Shown one piece after another: positions 1 through 10,240 of a stretch of DNA of 64,000 nt. Under the pieces are notes generated by a model. It made no database searches. It was not told where the DNA came from and was given only the letters and a program-made list of their open reading frames with translations. The DNA is from Gammaproteobacteria bacterium. GTDB taxonomy: Bacteria; Pseudomonadota; Gammaproteobacteria; Xanthomonadales; Wenzhouxiangellaceae. Both the position numbers and the translations under genes were made by a program. Each line of letters begins with the position of its first letter. The first letter of the stretch is position 1. The stretch lies in assembly GCA_021772975.1 (NCBI GenBank), contig JAJFKY010000001.1:248001-312000 (forward strand). The letters run 5' to 3'.

Positions 1-1492
1 CCAGCGTGCAAACCCAATAGGCCTGGCGACCAGCCCGACAGGCCTGTGCCACCCGTGCCACAACTTCCTCACGCCGCGAAGCAGCGATCGCCACGGTTTT
101 GACCGGTGTGCGGCCTGGTGGCAACTCGTCAATCACCGAGACCGCCAGACCGGCATAGGCCGTCATTGCCAGGGTCCTTGGAATCGGTGTGGCGGTCATG
201 ATCAACTGATGCGGTCGCTGGGCACTGGTTGCAGACGTGCTGGTCTCTGACATGCCTTTGTCCCTTAGCGCCAGACGCTGACCCACCCCAAAACGATGCT
301 GCTCATCGACGATCACCAGTCCCAGTTGACTGAACTCGACACCTGGCTGCATCAGCGCATGGGTACCGATTACCAATGGCGCGCCTGCGCTGATCTGTTC
401 CAGGGCGAGTTTCCGGGCCTTAGCGGTAAGCTTGCCGGTTAGCCAAACCGGTGCAACATTAAACGGCCCAAACCAGCCTTGCATGGACTGCAGATGCTGT
501 TCCGCCAGCAGTTCGGTGGGCGCCACTATCGCGGCCTGCCAGCCACTGGCCACGGCATGTGCAATGGCCAACGCCGCCACCACGGTCTTACCCGAACCCA
601 CATCACCCTGCAGCAGACGCAGCATCGGTTTACTGCTGGCCAGGTCAGCGGCTATTTCTGCGTAGACCCGCTGCTGGGCAGCCGTCAGCTGATAAGACAG
701 GCCAGCGGTCAGCTTATCCGCCAGACTACCGTCCGCCAGGCACGGGGCCCGCAGACTGGCCAGCATACGGTGCAGGTTCTGCATCGCCAGCTGATGGGCC
801 GCCAGCTCTTCCAGAATCAGGCGGCGTTGCGCGGGATGCCGACCGGCGGCAAGTTGGGCGGTATCGCTGTCCGCGGTGGGGCGATGCAACTGCTGCAGTG
901 CCGGTTTAAGCATGGGCAGCCCGAACTGCTTGCGTACTCGCGCCGGCAACAGCTCGGTGACCGGTAATTGTTCTCTAGCCAGCAGCAACAACGCCTGCTC
1001 GGTCAACTTTAACCAGCGTGGCTGCTGTAATCCCGAGGTGCTGGGATAGATGGGTGTCAACTCGCCCGGCGGGCTTTCATTCAGCTGCCGCGCGCTGATG
1101 CGCTGACAGCTGGGATGCACCATCTCCAGCCCCTTGTATCCGGCTCGCACTTCGCCAAAACAACGTAGATGTCCACCGGCTTTATAAGCCACCTGCTGAG
1201 GTTGGCGGAAATGAAAAAAGCGCAGATAAATCAAACCGGTGCCGTCATTGAGCACCACCACCAGCGAGCGCCGGCGGCCATAAATCAAACCACTGTATTC
1301 AATCCTGCCGTTGATCAGCACTCGCTGACCCGGCAGCACGCTACCGATCGGAACCAGGCTGGAACGATCTTCGTAACGAAACGGCAGGTGCAGCAACAGA
1401 TCAGTGATGCTGTGAATACCGATCTCATTCAACTGGGCGGCCAGTTTTACACCGACGCCATGCAGATCACACAGGGCGTTGGTCTTGGTCAT
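1..1492 (-). CDS. recG: ATP-dependent DNA helicase RecG, N-terminal ~497 residues (3' end outside window)
   Basis: RecG remodels stalled replication forks and branched recombination intermediates. The frame runs from an ATG at 1490-1492 and stays open to the left edge. Its N-terminal part has the wedge/OB region (for example YEDRSSLVPIG and GLIYLRFFHF). The helicase part has a Walker A loop GDVGSGKT near 580-610 and a DEQHRFG Walker B box near 290-310, followed by the TATPIPRT motif. Full-length RecG is about 690 residues, so roughly 190 are missing. It lies 18 bp downstream of ridA on the same strand, at the end of a spoT-side operon as in other gammaproteobacteria. Confidence 0.96.
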   Translation of the reverse strand, partial: MTKTNALCDLHGVGVKLAAQLNEIGIHSITDLLLHLPFRYEDRSSLVPIGSVLPGQRVLINGRIEYSGLIYGRRRSLVVVLNDGTGLIYLRFFHFRQPQQVAYKAGGHLRCFGEVRAGYKGLEMVHPSCQRISARQLNESPPGELTPIYPSTSGLQQPRWLKLTEQALLLLAREQLPVTELLPARVRKQFGLPMLKPALQQLHRPTADSDTAQLAAGRHPAQRRLILEELAAHQLAMQNLHRMLASLRAPCLADGSLADKLTAGLSYQLTAAQQRVYAEIAADLASSKPMLRLLQGDVGSGKTVVAALAIAHAVASGWQAAIVAPTELLAEQHLQSMQGWFGPFNVAPVWLTGKLTAKARKLALEQISAGAPLVIGTHALMQPGVEFSQLGLVIVDEQHRFGVGQRLALRDKGMSETSTSATSAQRPHQLIMTATPIPRTLAMTAYAGLAVSVIDELPPGRTPVKTVAIAASRREEVVARVAQACRAGRQAYWVCTL

Positions 1493-1510
1493 CGCTGTAG
1501 CAATCGGTTG

Positions 1511-1900
1511 CTAGATTCGGCTGCCTACCACCATCACACCATCAATCTCTACCTCCGCGCCTTTGGGCAGAGCGCTGACCTGCACCGCCGCCCGGGCCGG
1601 ATAAGGTGGTTTCAGGTAACCGGCCATCAGCTTATTGACCTGCTCGAAATGCCCCAGATCGATGAGGTAAACGTTCAATTTGACCAGGTCTTCAAGCTGT
1701 CCGCCGGCCGCCACGCAGACTGCCCGCAGATTCTGCATCACCTGATGCAGCTGACCGTCAAAACCGCCCTCAGCCAGTTCCATACTGGCCGGCACCAGGC
1801 CAACCTGGCCGGACAGATACACCGTGTCACCGACCTGAACGGCCTGCGAATAAGTACCCAAAGCAGCGGGTGCGTGTTCAGTGTGAATGATTTTTTTCAT
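1511..1900 (-). CDS. ridA: RidA family reactive imine/enamine deaminase
   Basis: RidA hydrolyses reactive 2-aminoacrylate-type enamines and imines released by PLP enzymes, protecting cytosolic enzymes. The 129-residue length is typical. The family pattern is clear: GTYSQAV near the N-terminus, YLSGQVG, a central LEDLVKLNVYL stretch, and PARAAVQVSALPKGAEVEI, which carries the conserved substrate-binding arginine. The start MKKIIHTEHAP is family-like. It sits 23 bp after spoT and before recG on the same strand; spoT-ridA-recG is a common gammaproteobacterial arrangement. Confidence 0.95.
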   Translation of the reverse strand: MKKIIHTEHAPAALGTYSQAVQVGDTVYLSGQVGLVPASMELAEGGFDGQLHQVMQNLRAVCVAAGGQLEDLVKLNVYLIDLGHFEQVNKLMAGYLKPPYPARAAVQVSALPKGAEVEIDGVMVVGSRI

Positions 1901-1923
1901 GCTGAGAAAGCCTTTTACTGTTG

Positions 1924-4116
1924 TCAGAGTTTGGAAGTGGTATTCAGACTACGCAATTCCCGCGCAACTTTTACCACATTAGGATTATGCCGCAGGCGCT
2001 GAATCACCCTTGCGAGTTGATCTCTGTCGCGCACGTTAAGCAAAAATATCAAGGTCGCGCTGGTACTCTCATCGCTGGGTTGACGGACATGCTCGATGTT
2101 GGTGCCGGCATTGCCGATACTGGCGGACACACTGCTCAGCACCCCCGGAGTATTCAAGGTATACACCTGCAACAGTGAGCGAAATGCCTTGGTCATCGCC
2201 TGAGCCCAGGTGACCGGTACACAGCGCTCGGGCGAGCGCCGGGCCGTTAACTGGCCGCTCGGGCACACATCCCGGTGCACTACGATTCCGCGGCCGGCCT
2301 CGGCTATGGCGATAATGCGATCTCCCGGAATCGGATAACAGCAATCGGCATAATGCACGTTGGTGCCTTCCGATCCGGTTAGCGATAATGCTTCTGGCGG
2401 CACGCTCGGACGCAGATTATCCCGCCGCTGCAGCCGGGGCAGTAATTTTACCGCCGCGATATCCGCCAGCATGTCGCCACAGGCCAGTTTGCGCAGCAAA
2501 TCTTCCAGGTTTTCCAGATTGTGCCGGCGCAGGTAGCGGCCCAGACGGCGTGGCGGTACGTCCTCCAGTGAACTGCCGTAACTGGTCAGGGCTTTATCGA
2601 GTAAGCGATGTCCCAGTTCAATGCTGTCTTCCTGCTGCATATTGCGCAGAAACTGACGAATAGCGGAACGCGCCTTGCTGGTGGCCACCACACTCAGCCA
2701 TTCCGGCTTGGGGGAAGCATCTTCAGCAGTTTCAATCGCCACGGTTTCGCCTGAACTTAACTGATAGCTGAGCGGGACCGGATTGCGGTCAACCCGGCAA
2801 CTGATCGCCTGATTGCCGATATCGGTATGAATGGCGTAGGCAAAATCCAGCACGGTGGCGCCGCGGCGCAATTCAATAATCCGGCCCTTGGGCGTAAACA
2901 CGAAGATCTGATCAGGGAATAAATCCGCCTTGATGGATTCCATAAATCCCTGCGAATCACTGTCCTGGACCGCCGGATCAAACAGATTGGTGAACCAGCT
3001 GCGCATGCGCTTTTGTTTTTCAGAGTTGGCCGGGTCATATTTATAAGCCCAGTGCGAGGCATGCCCGTGTTCCGCCGTTTCATTCATTTCACGGGTGCGA
3101 ATCTGAATCTCAATCGGCAAATCTTCCGGTGTTTTCAGCACACTGTGCAACGATTGATAACCATTGGCTTTGGGCAGCGCGATATAGTCCTTGAATTTAC
3201 CGGGAATCGGCTGATACAGCTGGTGCGCCGCGCCCAGCGCCGCATAACAATTGCTGAGCGTATCGGTAATGATCCGAAAGGCGTATACATCGCTGACTTC
3301 AGAAAACGATAATTCTTTACCGATCATTTTGCGGTAGATGCTGTACGGGGATTTTTGCCGGCCGTGGATTTCGCATTCGATATTGGCCTTGCGCATGGCG
3401 TTGAGCAACGCTTTGCGATTATTGCGCAACATCCCTTTGCGATTGCCGCTCAGCGCCTTTACCCGGTTGGAGATCACTTTGAAGCGGTTGGGGTATAGAT
3501 TCGCGAAACCGCGCTCTTCCAACTCATTACGCAGCTGATGCATACCCAGCCGCTCCGCCAGCGGCGCGTAGATATCCAGTGTTTCCCGGGCGATCCGGCG
3601 CCTGGAATCAGCCGCCATGGAATCGAGCGTGCGCATATTATGCAGCCGATCCGCCAGTTTAATCAGGATCACCCGCAGATCGCGCACCATTGCCAGCAGC
3701 AGTTTACGGAAGCTCTCCGCGGTGGCTTCCTGACGGGTGCGGAATTTGACCTTATCGAGTTTGGTGACGCCATCGACAAGATGCGCAATGGTCTCACCGA
3801 ACTCGCTGCTGAGCTGGGCCCGGGTGACCTCGGTATCTTCGATGGTGTCGTGCAGAATCGCGGCCGCGATGCACTCATGATCCAGGTTCAGTTCCGCCAG
3901 GATACGGGCTACCGCAATAGGATGGTGAATATACGGTTCACCACTTTTGCGCCGCTGGCCGTGGTGAGCATGCGCGCCGAAGTCCAGGGCGCGCATGACG
4001 ATTTCAACTTGTGCTTCAGACAGATAGTCGTTTAACTGTCCGCGCAGTTGTTTGACAATGTCAGGCTCGCGCTTTGACTTGCCGTCATTGATCAGCTCAT
4101 TCGTCGCCGACCTCAT
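1924..4116 (-). CDS. spoT: bifunctional (p)ppGpp synthetase/hydrolase SpoT
   Basis: SpoT makes and degrades the alarmone (p)ppGpp. The 730 residues show an HD hydrolase domain with the HD...ED metal motif intact (HDTIED, residues 89-94), so hydrolase activity is expected. A synthetase domain follows with the [19 protein letters not shown] and EIQIRT motifs. A TGS domain ([20 protein letters not shown]) and a C-terminal ACT domain complete the RSH architecture. The start used overlaps the end of rpoZ by 20 bp, and the first ~20 residues look extra compared with E. coli SpoT, so a later start is possible. Gene order rpoZ-spoT supports the assignment. Confidence 0.96.
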   Translation of the reverse strand: MRSATNELINDGKSKREPDIVKQLRGQLNDYLSEAQVEIVMRALDFGAHAHHGQRRKSGEPYIHHPIAVARILAELNLDHECIAAAILHDTIEDTEVTRAQLSSEFGETIAHLVDGVTKLDKVKFRTRQEATAESFRKLLLAMVRDLRVILIKLADRLHNMRTLDSMAADSRRRIARETLDIYAPLAERLGMHQLRNELEERGFANLYPNRFKVISNRVKALSGNRKGMLRNNRKALLNAMRKANIECEIHGRQKSPYSIYRKMIGKELSFSEVSDVYAFRIITDTLSNCYAALGAAHQLYQPIPGKFKDYIALPKANGYQSLHSVLKTPEDLPIEIQIRTREMNETAEHGHASHWAYKYDPANSEKQKRMRSWFTNLFDPAVQDSDSQGFMESIKADLFPDQIFVFTPKGRIIELRRGATVLDFAYAIHTDIGNQAISCRVDRNPVPLSYQLSSGETVAIETAEDASPKPEWLSVVATSKARSAIRQFLRNMQQEDSIELGHRLLDKALTSYGSSLEDVPPRRLGRYLRRHNLENLEDLLRKLACGDMLADIAAVKLLPRLQRRDNLRPSVPPEALSLTGSEGTNVHYADCCYPIPGDRIIAIAEAGRGIVVHRDVCPSGQLTARRSPERCVPVTWAQAMTKAFRSLLQVYTLNTPGVLSSVSASIGNAGTNIEHVRQPSDESTSATLIFLLNVRDRDQLARVIQRLRHNPNVVKVARELRSLNTTSKL

Positions 4117-4372
4117 GGATCATGCTCTCACGTTCGGCTTCAGCGGCGGCGCGCGCAGCATCCAACTCAAGCTGTAAATCCTTGACACGCGCCTCATCAA
4201 TGAGACCTTCTGCAACTTCGCGCAGCGCAATAACCGTCGCTTTATCGCTTTCTTCCGGCACCAGCGCCGCGCCACCATGGGCAACCTGGCGAGCCCGCTT
4301 GGCAGCGATCAGCACCAGCTCAAAACGATTGTCAACGTGCTGCATACAATCTTCTACAGTAATTCTTGCCAT
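4097..4372 (-). CDS. rpoZ: RNA polymerase omega subunit
   Basis: Omega helps fold and assemble the beta' subunit of RNA polymerase. The protein begins MARITVEDC, the canonical omega start. A TTG two codons upstream would add two residues and is disfavoured. Conserved stretches are [15 protein letters not shown] and [14 protein letters not shown]. At about 91 residues it is normal in size and has an acidic, Ala/Glu-rich tail. It is directly upstream of spoT, overlapping it, and downstream of gmk. Confidence 0.95.
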   Translation of the reverse strand: MARITVEDCMQHVDNRFELVLIAAKRARQVAHGGAALVPEESDKATVIALREVAEGLIDEARVKDLQLELDAARAAAEAERESMIHEVGDE

Positions 4373-4513
4373 GTTCAATAATTCGTTTGAAAAGCCTTTT
4401 ATTATAACTGCTTATACCCTGCCAAGACCAGCACAGTCTGAGCCCGGCGATTTATCCACCGATAGCCGGCTGTATCCTGCCGCTGCGGTGTGCCAGCGCC
4501 AGCCTGGCAGGCC

Positions 4514-5158
4514 TCACTCAATCCGTAGATCGCGCAGCAATTCACGCAGCCGCGCGGCCTGTTGCACACGCTGCAGCCGGGCGGCATTGATAATCATGCC
4601 CAGCTGAGATGTGGCGTGGTCAAAGTCCTCATTGACCACCAGATAATCGTATTCCTCCCAATGCGACATTTCAGCATGCGCTTCGGCCATCCGCCGCTGG
4701 ATCACCTCCAGCGCGTCCTGAGCCCGGCTTTCCAGCCGCCGCTGCAGTTCCGCCAGGGACGGTGGCAGGATAAAAATACTGACGCAATTGCTGACCTGCG
4801 CACGAATGCGGCGTGCGCCCTGCCAGTCAATTTCCAGAATCAGATCCTGGCCAGCGGCCAGTGCCGCCCGGGTCGCGCTGCTGGAAGTGCCATACAGATT
4901 GCCGAACACCTCGGCGTGCTCCAGAAAATCATCCTCGGCGATACGCTGCTGAAACTGCGCGTGGCTGACAAAGTGATAATGCTGGCCATCCACCTCACCG
5001 GCGCGTGGCGGCCGGGTCGTGTAGGACACCGAAAATCCCAGCTTCTCATCCGCCTCGATAGCCGCCCGCAACAGGCTGGTTTTGCCGGCGCCAGAGGGCG
5101 CCGAGATCACTATCAGCAATCCCTGAGCGTGCGCCTTGTGGTCATGCTCACTCGACAT
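4514..5158 (-). CDS. gmk: guanylate kinase
   Basis: Guanylate kinase phosphorylates GMP to GDP using ATP. The 214-residue protein has a P-loop APSGAGKTS at residues 20-28, the GMP-binding stretch SYTTRPPRAGEVDGQHYHFV, then EVFGNLYGTS and ILEIDWQGARRIR, and a lid with RRLESRAQD and VIQRRM. The gene overlaps the end of yicC by 11 bp, implying co-transcription and probably translational coupling. The 141 bp between gmk and rpoZ hold no gene that I can support. Confidence 0.96.
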   Translation of the reverse strand: MSSEHDHKAHAQGLLIVISAPSGAGKTSLLRAAIEADEKLGFSVSYTTRPPRAGEVDGQHYHFVSHAQFQQRIAEDDFLEHAEVFGNLYGTSSSATRAALAAGQDLILEIDWQGARRIRAQVSNCVSIFILPPSLAELQRRLESRAQDALEVIQRRMAEAHAEMSHWEEYDYLVVNEDFDHATSQLGMIINAARLQRVQQAARLRELLRDLRIE

Positions 5159-6017
5159 TCTGCACTTGCTCCCGCATTTGTTCGATTAGCACTTTGAGTT
5201 CAACGCCGGCCTGGCTGGTGCGCGCGTCGACGGATTTGGAGGCCAGGGTGTTGGCTTCGCGGTTAAACTCCTGCAGCAGAAAATCCAGACGCCGTCCGAC
5301 TGGCTCATTAGAGGACAGGGCGTGCTCGGCCTCAGTGACGTGGCTGCCGAGCCGGTCGAGTTCTTCATCCACATCCAGCTTTTGCATGTACATGGCCAGT
5401 TCCTGCTCAACCCGGCCGGGCTCAACCGGATAATCCAGCTCAGCCAGTTTATTGTCCAGTTTCTGTTTCAACTTATCGCGGATGTCCGGCAGCCATTCTC
5501 GCACTTGCGCGGTGACTGTTTGAATACCCGACAAGCGTTCTATCAATAGCTGATGCAGGTTCTCACCCTCACGTTCACGGGCAGCCAGTAAAGCGTCACA
5601 CGCTTGCTCCAGCAACTGGCTGGCGGCATCACGCAGCGGTTCCAGATCAGGCGGCACTTCATTGATCAGTCCCGGCCAGCTCAGCAGACTGCCCGCATCG
5701 GCCGCCTGCTCGTTGCCGGCCAGCTTGCCCAGTCTGGCATGCGCGACGACCAGAGCATTGGCCAGCGGTTCATTCAGTGCCAGCTGTCCACTGCTGAACC
5801 CGGCGCTGGCCTTAAAGCGCAGGCTGGCATCAATCTTACCGCGACTGATCCGCTTGCTGATCTGTTCGCGAAAATCGCCTTCCAGGGCACGAAATTCTTC
5901 CGGCATTCTCAGGCTGATATCCAGAAAACGGTGATTGACTGAACGGATTTCCCAACCCAGACGGCCAAACTCATGCACCTGTTCGGTCGCCGCGAAGGCG
6001 GTCATGCTGTGGATCAT
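5148..6017 (-). CDS. yicC: YicC family endoribonuclease
   Basis: YicC-family proteins have been described as metal-dependent endoribonucleases. The start MIHSMTAFA is canonical; an in-frame extension of 23 codons upstream is not. Family landmarks are WEIRSVNHRFLD near the N-terminus, and in the C-terminal DUF1732 part GRRLDFLLQEFNREANTL followed by KSVDARTSQAG. The length of 289 residues is normal. It is divergent from rph with 91 bp between starts, and its end overlaps gmk. Confidence 0.93.
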   Translation of the reverse strand: MIHSMTAFAATEQVHEFGRLGWEIRSVNHRFLDISLRMPEEFRALEGDFREQISKRISRGKIDASLRFKASAGFSSGQLALNEPLANALVVAHARLGKLAGNEQAADAGSLLSWPGLINEVPPDLEPLRDAASQLLEQACDALLAAREREGENLHQLLIERLSGIQTVTAQVREWLPDIRDKLKQKLDNKLAELDYPVEPGRVEQELAMYMQKLDVDEELDRLGSHVTEAEHALSSNEPVGRRLDFLLQEFNREANTLASKSVDARTSQAGVELKVLIEQMREQVQNVE

Positions 6018-6108
6018 TATTGCGGCCCTGTCGGTATTGTCATAGTGAGACTCAGGATGGCATGTTACTCTTGCCGGCTCGCACATAACAGGTCAAAACG
6101 CTTTTAAA

Positions 6109-6837
6109 ATGATCAGAAATCAACAACGCCCGGTGGACCAATTGCGTCCCGTCAGTATTGAGCGCAATGTCTCCATCCATGCCGAAGGCTCAGTCATCAT
6201 CAGCTGTGGCCAAACCCGGGTGCTGTGCACCGCCTCGGTGGAAGAACGCCTGCCGCCCTGGCTGCGGGGCCGCAATCAGGGCTGGGTAACCGCTGAATAT
6301 GGCATGCTGCCGCGTGCCACCGGCAGCCGTAATCAACGTGAGGCCGCACGCGGTAAGCAAGGCGGCCGGACGCTGGAAATCCAACGGCTGATTGCCCGCT
6401 CATTACGCGCGGTGGTGGACCTGCAAGGCCTGGGTGAGCGCTCCATTACGGTCGATTGCGATGTCCTGCAGGCCGATGGCGGCACCCGCACCGCCAGTAT
6501 CACCGGCGCCTACGTGGCGTTGGCCGATGCCATTGCTTTCCTGCAACGCAAAGGCAAATTGGAAAAAAATATTCTGCACGGCCAGGTGGCCGCGGTATCG
6601 GTGGGAGTGGTGGATGGCGAGGTCATGCTGGACCTGGATTACCGTGAAGACAGCACTGCCGAGACCGATATGAACCTGGTCAAAAACGACGGCGGCGGAT
6701 TTATCGAAATCCAGGGCACCGCGGAAGGACATGCTTTTCGTGACGACGAGCTGCAGCAGATGCTGGACTACGGCAGCAAGGGCATCACCGAGTTACTGGC
6801 ACTGCAGCGCCAGGCACTCGACAGCCAGCCCGGTTAA
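6109..6837 (+). CDS. rph: ribonuclease PH
   Basis: RNase PH is a phosphate-dependent 3'-to-5' exonuclease that trims tRNA precursors. The 242-residue protein keeps the family motifs in order: [32 protein letters not shown], the [13 protein letters not shown] helix, [20 protein letters not shown] and the C-terminal EADMNL-like segment (AETDMNLV). It is full length, unlike the frameshifted rph of E. coli K-12. It starts an rph-rdgB-hemW plus-strand run with gaps of only 2-5 bp. Confidence 0.97.
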   Translation: MIRNQQRPVDQLRPVSIERNVSIHAEGSVIISCGQTRVLCTASVEERLPPWLRGRNQGWVTAEYGMLPRATGSRNQREAARGKQGGRTLEIQRLIARSLRAVVDLQGLGERSITVDCDVLQADGGTRTASITGAYVALADAIAFLQRKGKLEKNILHGQVAAVSVGVVDGEVMLDLDYREDSTAETDMNLVKNDGGGFIEIQGTAEGHAFRDDELQQMLDYGSKGITELLALQRQALDSQPG

Positions 6838-6839
6838 TT

Positions 6840-7454
6840 TTGAACAGCCAATCCACAGCGCCGCTTAAGCAGCTGGTTCTGGCCAGCAACAATCCCGGCA
6901 AAGTTGCCGAAATCAACCATTTGCTGGATGCACAGGGCTATCAGATCAGCAGTCAGGCTGAGCACCACATCGACAGCATTCCAGAAACCGGATTGACCTT
7001 TGTGGAAAATGCTCTGCTCAAGGCCCGGCATGTCTGTGTGCACAGCAACACTGCAGCACTGGGCGATGATTCCGGGCTGGTGGTGCCGGCGCTGGATGGC
7101 GCACCGGGGCTGTACTCCGCCCGCTACGCCGGCCCGCGGGCCAATGCCAGTGATAACAACCAGAAACTGCTGCAGGCGATGCAATCATTCCAGCCCGATC
7201 AGCGCCAGGCCAGCTTCATCTGCGTGCTGACCTTGCTGCGCCACAGCCACGACCCGGAACCGGTGATCGCCATCGGGCGCTGGCATGGCAGTATTGCGTT
7301 GCAGCCCGCGGGTGAACACGGCTTCGGCTATGATCCGTTGTTTATACCGCACGGCTACACCCAAACCGCCGCCGAACTGGCGCCTGAACACAAGCAGCAG
7401 ATCAGTCATCGGGCACTGGCGCTGAAATCACTGCTGGATCAACTCAGCCAGTAA
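6840..7454 (+). CDS. rdgB: XTP/dITP diphosphatase (RdgB/HAM1 family)
   Basis: RdgB removes non-canonical purine nucleoside triphosphates (ITP, dITP, XTP) from the pool. Motifs include VLASNNPGKVAEI at the N-terminus, ALGDDSGLVVPALDGAPGLYSARYAG in the middle and GFGYDPLF followed by ISHRALAL. The only suitable start is a TTG at 6840, two bases after the rph stop, and I see no strong ribosome-binding site. This suggests translational coupling to rph. About 204 residues, normal for the family. Confidence 0.95.
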   Translation: MNSQSTAPLKQLVLASNNPGKVAEINHLLDAQGYQISSQAEHHIDSIPETGLTFVENALLKARHVCVHSNTAALGDDSGLVVPALDGAPGLYSARYAGPRANASDNNQKLLQAMQSFQPDQRQASFICVLTLLRHSHDPEPVIAIGRWHGSIALQPAGEHGFGYDPLFIPHGYTQTAAELAPEHKQQISHRALALKSLLDQLSQ

Positions 7455-7459
7455 GCCGC

Positions 7460-8677
7460 ATGCTCAGTCTCCCACCGCTGACGCTGTATATTCACCTGCC
7501 CTGGTGCGTGCGCAAATGCCCGTATTGCGACTTTAACTCGCATGCCGTCAAAGATCAGATTCCCGAAGCCGAATATGTGGCCACCCTGATGGCCGATCTG
7601 GATAACCTGCTACCCCAGGTCTGGAAGCGGCCGGTGCATGCCATTTTTTTTGGCGGCGGCACGCCCAGCCTGTTCAGTGGCGCTGCCATCAGTCAAATTC
7701 TGGATGGCGTCCGCGCCCGGCTGCAGCTAAGCCCCCACGCGGAAGTAACGCTGGAAGCCAACCCGGGCACGGTGGAGCACGATCACTTTGCGCGCTATCG
7801 TACAGCTGGCGTCAACCGGATCAGTCTTGGGGTGCAAAGCTTTAATGATCAACATCTGCGGCGCCTGGGCCGCATCCACGGCAGCGATGAAGCCCGCCTG
7901 GCCATTAACAGCATCCGGGGTGCCGGGTTTGATAATTTCAACATCGATTTGATGTTTGGGCTGCCCGGGCAAACCGAACAACAGGCGTTGCTGGACATTG
8001 ACACGGCTTTGTCGTTCGAGCCGACGCATTTATCGCATTACCAGTTGACGCTGGAACCCAACACCGCGTTTGCCGCTAACCCACCGGTGTTGCCGGATGA
8101 GGACAGCATTGCCGATTGCCAGCAAGCCTGCGCAGAAAACCTGATCGCGGCTGGTTTTGAGCACTACGAGGTCTCCGCCTGGTCACGCCCCCGGCACGCC
8201 TGTCAGCACAATCTGAATTACTGGCAGTTTGGTGATTACCTGGCCATTGGCGCCGGCGCGCACGGCAAACTGACTATGCCGGCCACGCAAACCATTCTGC
8301 GCTATGCCCGCCACCGTCACCCTAAAATTTATCTGGCCGCGCCTGCAACAGGCAACTGGAATGCGGAATACCGCGAGCTGGATGACAGCGAGCGCAGCTT
8401 CGATTTTTTCCTGAATGGCCTGCGTCTGCGCGCTGGTATTAGCCTGCCGGTCTTCCAGGCGCGTACCGGACTGCCGCTGGCAAGCATTGCCGAGACCGTC
8501 GCGGCGGCCACCCGGCAAGGCCTGCTGCAGGCCAGTGACGAACGGTTATGGCCGACCGAACTGGGCTGGCGGTTTTTGAATGACCTGCAGGCCATGTTCC
8601 TGCCAGCGGACAATGCCAACGGACCGCCTGATATGCAACCAGCTGATGTCAGCGCGGTCATAGCAGGCGAACATTGA
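7460..8677 (+). CDS. hemW: HemW, radical SAM heme chaperone (coproporphyrinogen-dehydrogenase-like)
   Basis: HemW is a radical-SAM relative of HemN that binds heme and is thought to deliver it to respiratory enzymes. The cluster motif is WCVRKCPYCDFN (CX3CX2C), followed by FFGGGTPSL, LEANPG, NRISLGVQSF and NIDLMFGLPGQT. HemN-specific features such as the extra N-terminal cysteine region are absent, favouring HemW. The 405 residues include a short non-conserved C-terminal tail. It sits 5 bp after rdgB. Confidence 0.94.
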   Translation: MLSLPPLTLYIHLPWCVRKCPYCDFNSHAVKDQIPEAEYVATLMADLDNLLPQVWKRPVHAIFFGGGTPSLFSGAAISQILDGVRARLQLSPHAEVTLEANPGTVEHDHFARYRTAGVNRISLGVQSFNDQHLRRLGRIHGSDEARLAINSIRGAGFDNFNIDLMFGLPGQTEQQALLDIDTALSFEPTHLSHYQLTLEPNTAFAANPPVLPDEDSIADCQQACAENLIAAGFEHYEVSAWSRPRHACQHNLNYWQFGDYLAIGAGAHGKLTMPATQTILRYARHRHPKIYLAAPATGNWNAEYRELDDSERSFDFFLNGLRLRAGISLPVFQARTGLPLASIAETVAAATRQGLLQASDERLWPTELGWRFLNDLQAMFLPADNANGPPDMQPADVSAVIAGEH

Positions 8678-8694
8678 ACGACAGGATCCAACCC

Positions 8695-9561
8695 ATGCCA
8701 TCACGCCTATCCATGTCGCGCAACAGCTGGTTGCCGGGCTGTTGCATGCTCTGCCTGGTCAGCTTCGCGGCATGCGCGCAGCCAGACAGCGATGACCAGC
8801 CGATGATGAGTCTGGATGGAGTATTGCAGGGCTATCTGACAGCGCTGGGCGGGCAAACCGCACTCGATCAGATTCAGACCGTCAGAATCCGCGGCAAATT
8901 ATTTGCGCAGGATGGTAATCCGACACCCTATAACATCGACTTTATACCGCCGGACAACCGTATGCGCATGGACTTTGCGCTGCAGGGCATCCCCGGCACA
9001 CTGGCCTATGATGGCGAGCACGCCTGGCAACTGCCGCCGTTGCTGGTGGCGGACACTCCGATACGTTTGAATGCAGAAGCCGGCGCTGGCGCCCGGCAGC
9101 AGGCTGATTTTTACGGCGCACTGATCCAGCCTGAAGCCAAAGGCCATTTGCTGGAACTGATCGGCGCGACCACCCGCGATAACCGCTCCGCGTGGGAAAT
9201 ACGGGTCACCAAAGCCGACGGTAACCGGGAACACTGGTTTCTGGATTTAGACAGCTACCTGCCCTTTCGGGTTGAAGCCACCAACACGCTGGCGGCTCAG
9301 GCTGACCCGCGGCAGAACAATCGAGTGCAATCAAGCATTATTCACTACGCTGACCATCGCCCGGTCGAGATCACCGGCAGTCAGCCAGCGGCCAGCTTGA
9401 TGTGGCCATTTTCAGTGCGCATTGAATATCGCCAGCAACCCGGCCAGCTGAATCAGATCGAGAGCATGCAGATCAACCTGCCGCTGGATGCCGGACGTTT
9501 CGATGTGCCCGACAATGCCCGTGCCGAACCGGTCTCGAATAGCCGTACCGTGCAGGGCTAG
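8695..9561 (+). CDS. putative outer-membrane lipoprotein of unknown function
   Basis: I do not recognise a named family. An ATG at 8695 with AGGA at 8683-8686 is a better start than an in-frame TTG at 8674 overlapping hemW. The N-terminus has a hydrophobic signal and a lipobox ending FAAC. The mature part has alternating hydrophobic strands with a repeated asking-for-beta pattern (for example [27 protein letters not shown]), reminiscent of LolA/LolB-type outer-membrane lipoprotein-sorting folds; that similarity is an impression only. It follows hemW closely and converges on hslV, with the stop codons overlapping. Confidence 0.75.
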   Translation: MPSRLSMSRNSWLPGCCMLCLVSFAACAQPDSDDQPMMSLDGVLQGYLTALGGQTALDQIQTVRIRGKLFAQDGNPTPYNIDFIPPDNRMRMDFALQGIPGTLAYDGEHAWQLPPLLVADTPIRLNAEAGAGARQQADFYGALIQPEAKGHLLELIGATTRDNRSAWEIRVTKADGNREHWFLDLDSYLPFRVEATNTLAAQADPRQNNRVQSSIIHYADHRPVEITGSQPAASLMWPFSVRIEYRQQPGQLNQIESMQINLPLDAGRFDVPDNARAEPVSNSRTVQG

Positions 9562-10103
9562 TCGTCCAGATTCAATGTTTCGATAGTGTGCTGCTGGTTG
9601 GTATAGATACAAATCTCGCCGGCGATGCGCAGTGCTTCAGCAACGACTGATCTGGCATCCAGATCGCTGTGGGAGACCAGTGCCATGGCGGCTGCCTGAG
9701 CAAACGGTCCACCCGAACCAATCGCCATCAGGCCGTGTTCCGGTTCGATCACATCACCGGTACCGGAAATAATCAGCGAGGCCTGCTTATCCGCCACCGC
9801 CAGCAACGCTTCCAGACGCCGCAGCATCCGGTCAGTGCGCCAATCCTTGGCCAGTTCAACCGCTGCGCGGGTCAGATGACCGCTGTGCTTTTCCAGCTTG
9901 CCCTCAAAGCGCTCAAACAGAGTAAATGCGTCCGCGGTGGCCCCGGCAAAACCGGCCAGCACCTGATTCTTGTATAACCGGCGAACCTTCACGGCATTGC
10001 CTTTCATCACGGTATTGCCCAGAGTCACCTGCCCGTCTCCGCCTAGCGCAACCTGTTTACCGGAGCGGATTGAAACGATTGTCGTGCCGTGGAATTGTTC
10101 CAT
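9558..10103 (-). CDS. hslV: ATP-dependent protease peptidase subunit HslV
   Basis: HslV is the threonine peptidase core of the HslUV (ClpYQ) protease. The chosen start gives [11 protein letters not shown], with the catalytic threonine exposed after removal of a short propeptide as in several gammaproteobacteria. A start seven codons upstream would be non-canonical. Conserved stretches include [56 protein letters not shown] and [14 protein letters not shown]. HslU is not adjacent: the gene downstream of hslV is on the opposite strand and the upstream neighbour is an unrelated lipoprotein. Confidence 0.96.
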   Translation of the reverse strand: MEQFHGTTIVSIRSGKQVALGGDGQVTLGNTVMKGNAVKVRRLYKNQVLAGFAGATADAFTLFERFEGKLEKHSGHLTRAAVELAKDWRTDRMLRRLEALLAVADKQASLIISGTGDVIEPEHGLMAIGSGGPFAQAAAMALVSHSDLDARSVVAEALRIAGEICIYTNQQHTIETLNLDD

Positions 10104-10240
10104 TGATTGGGTCCTTGCTGTCATGTCCTACAGATAAGGGCATTGAGCATGGTGCGCAAGCCGGGGAATGCCGGCGACTGGGTTATGCGTAGCTGCGGCC
10201 CGACCCGACATGCGCTGCCCGGCTAAGCGCGCGGCGGTGA

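Noticed and set aside
479-967. Plus-strand frame of 162 codons within the recG region
   Set aside because: The minus strand encodes RecG helicase motifs here; the plus frame is a shadow.
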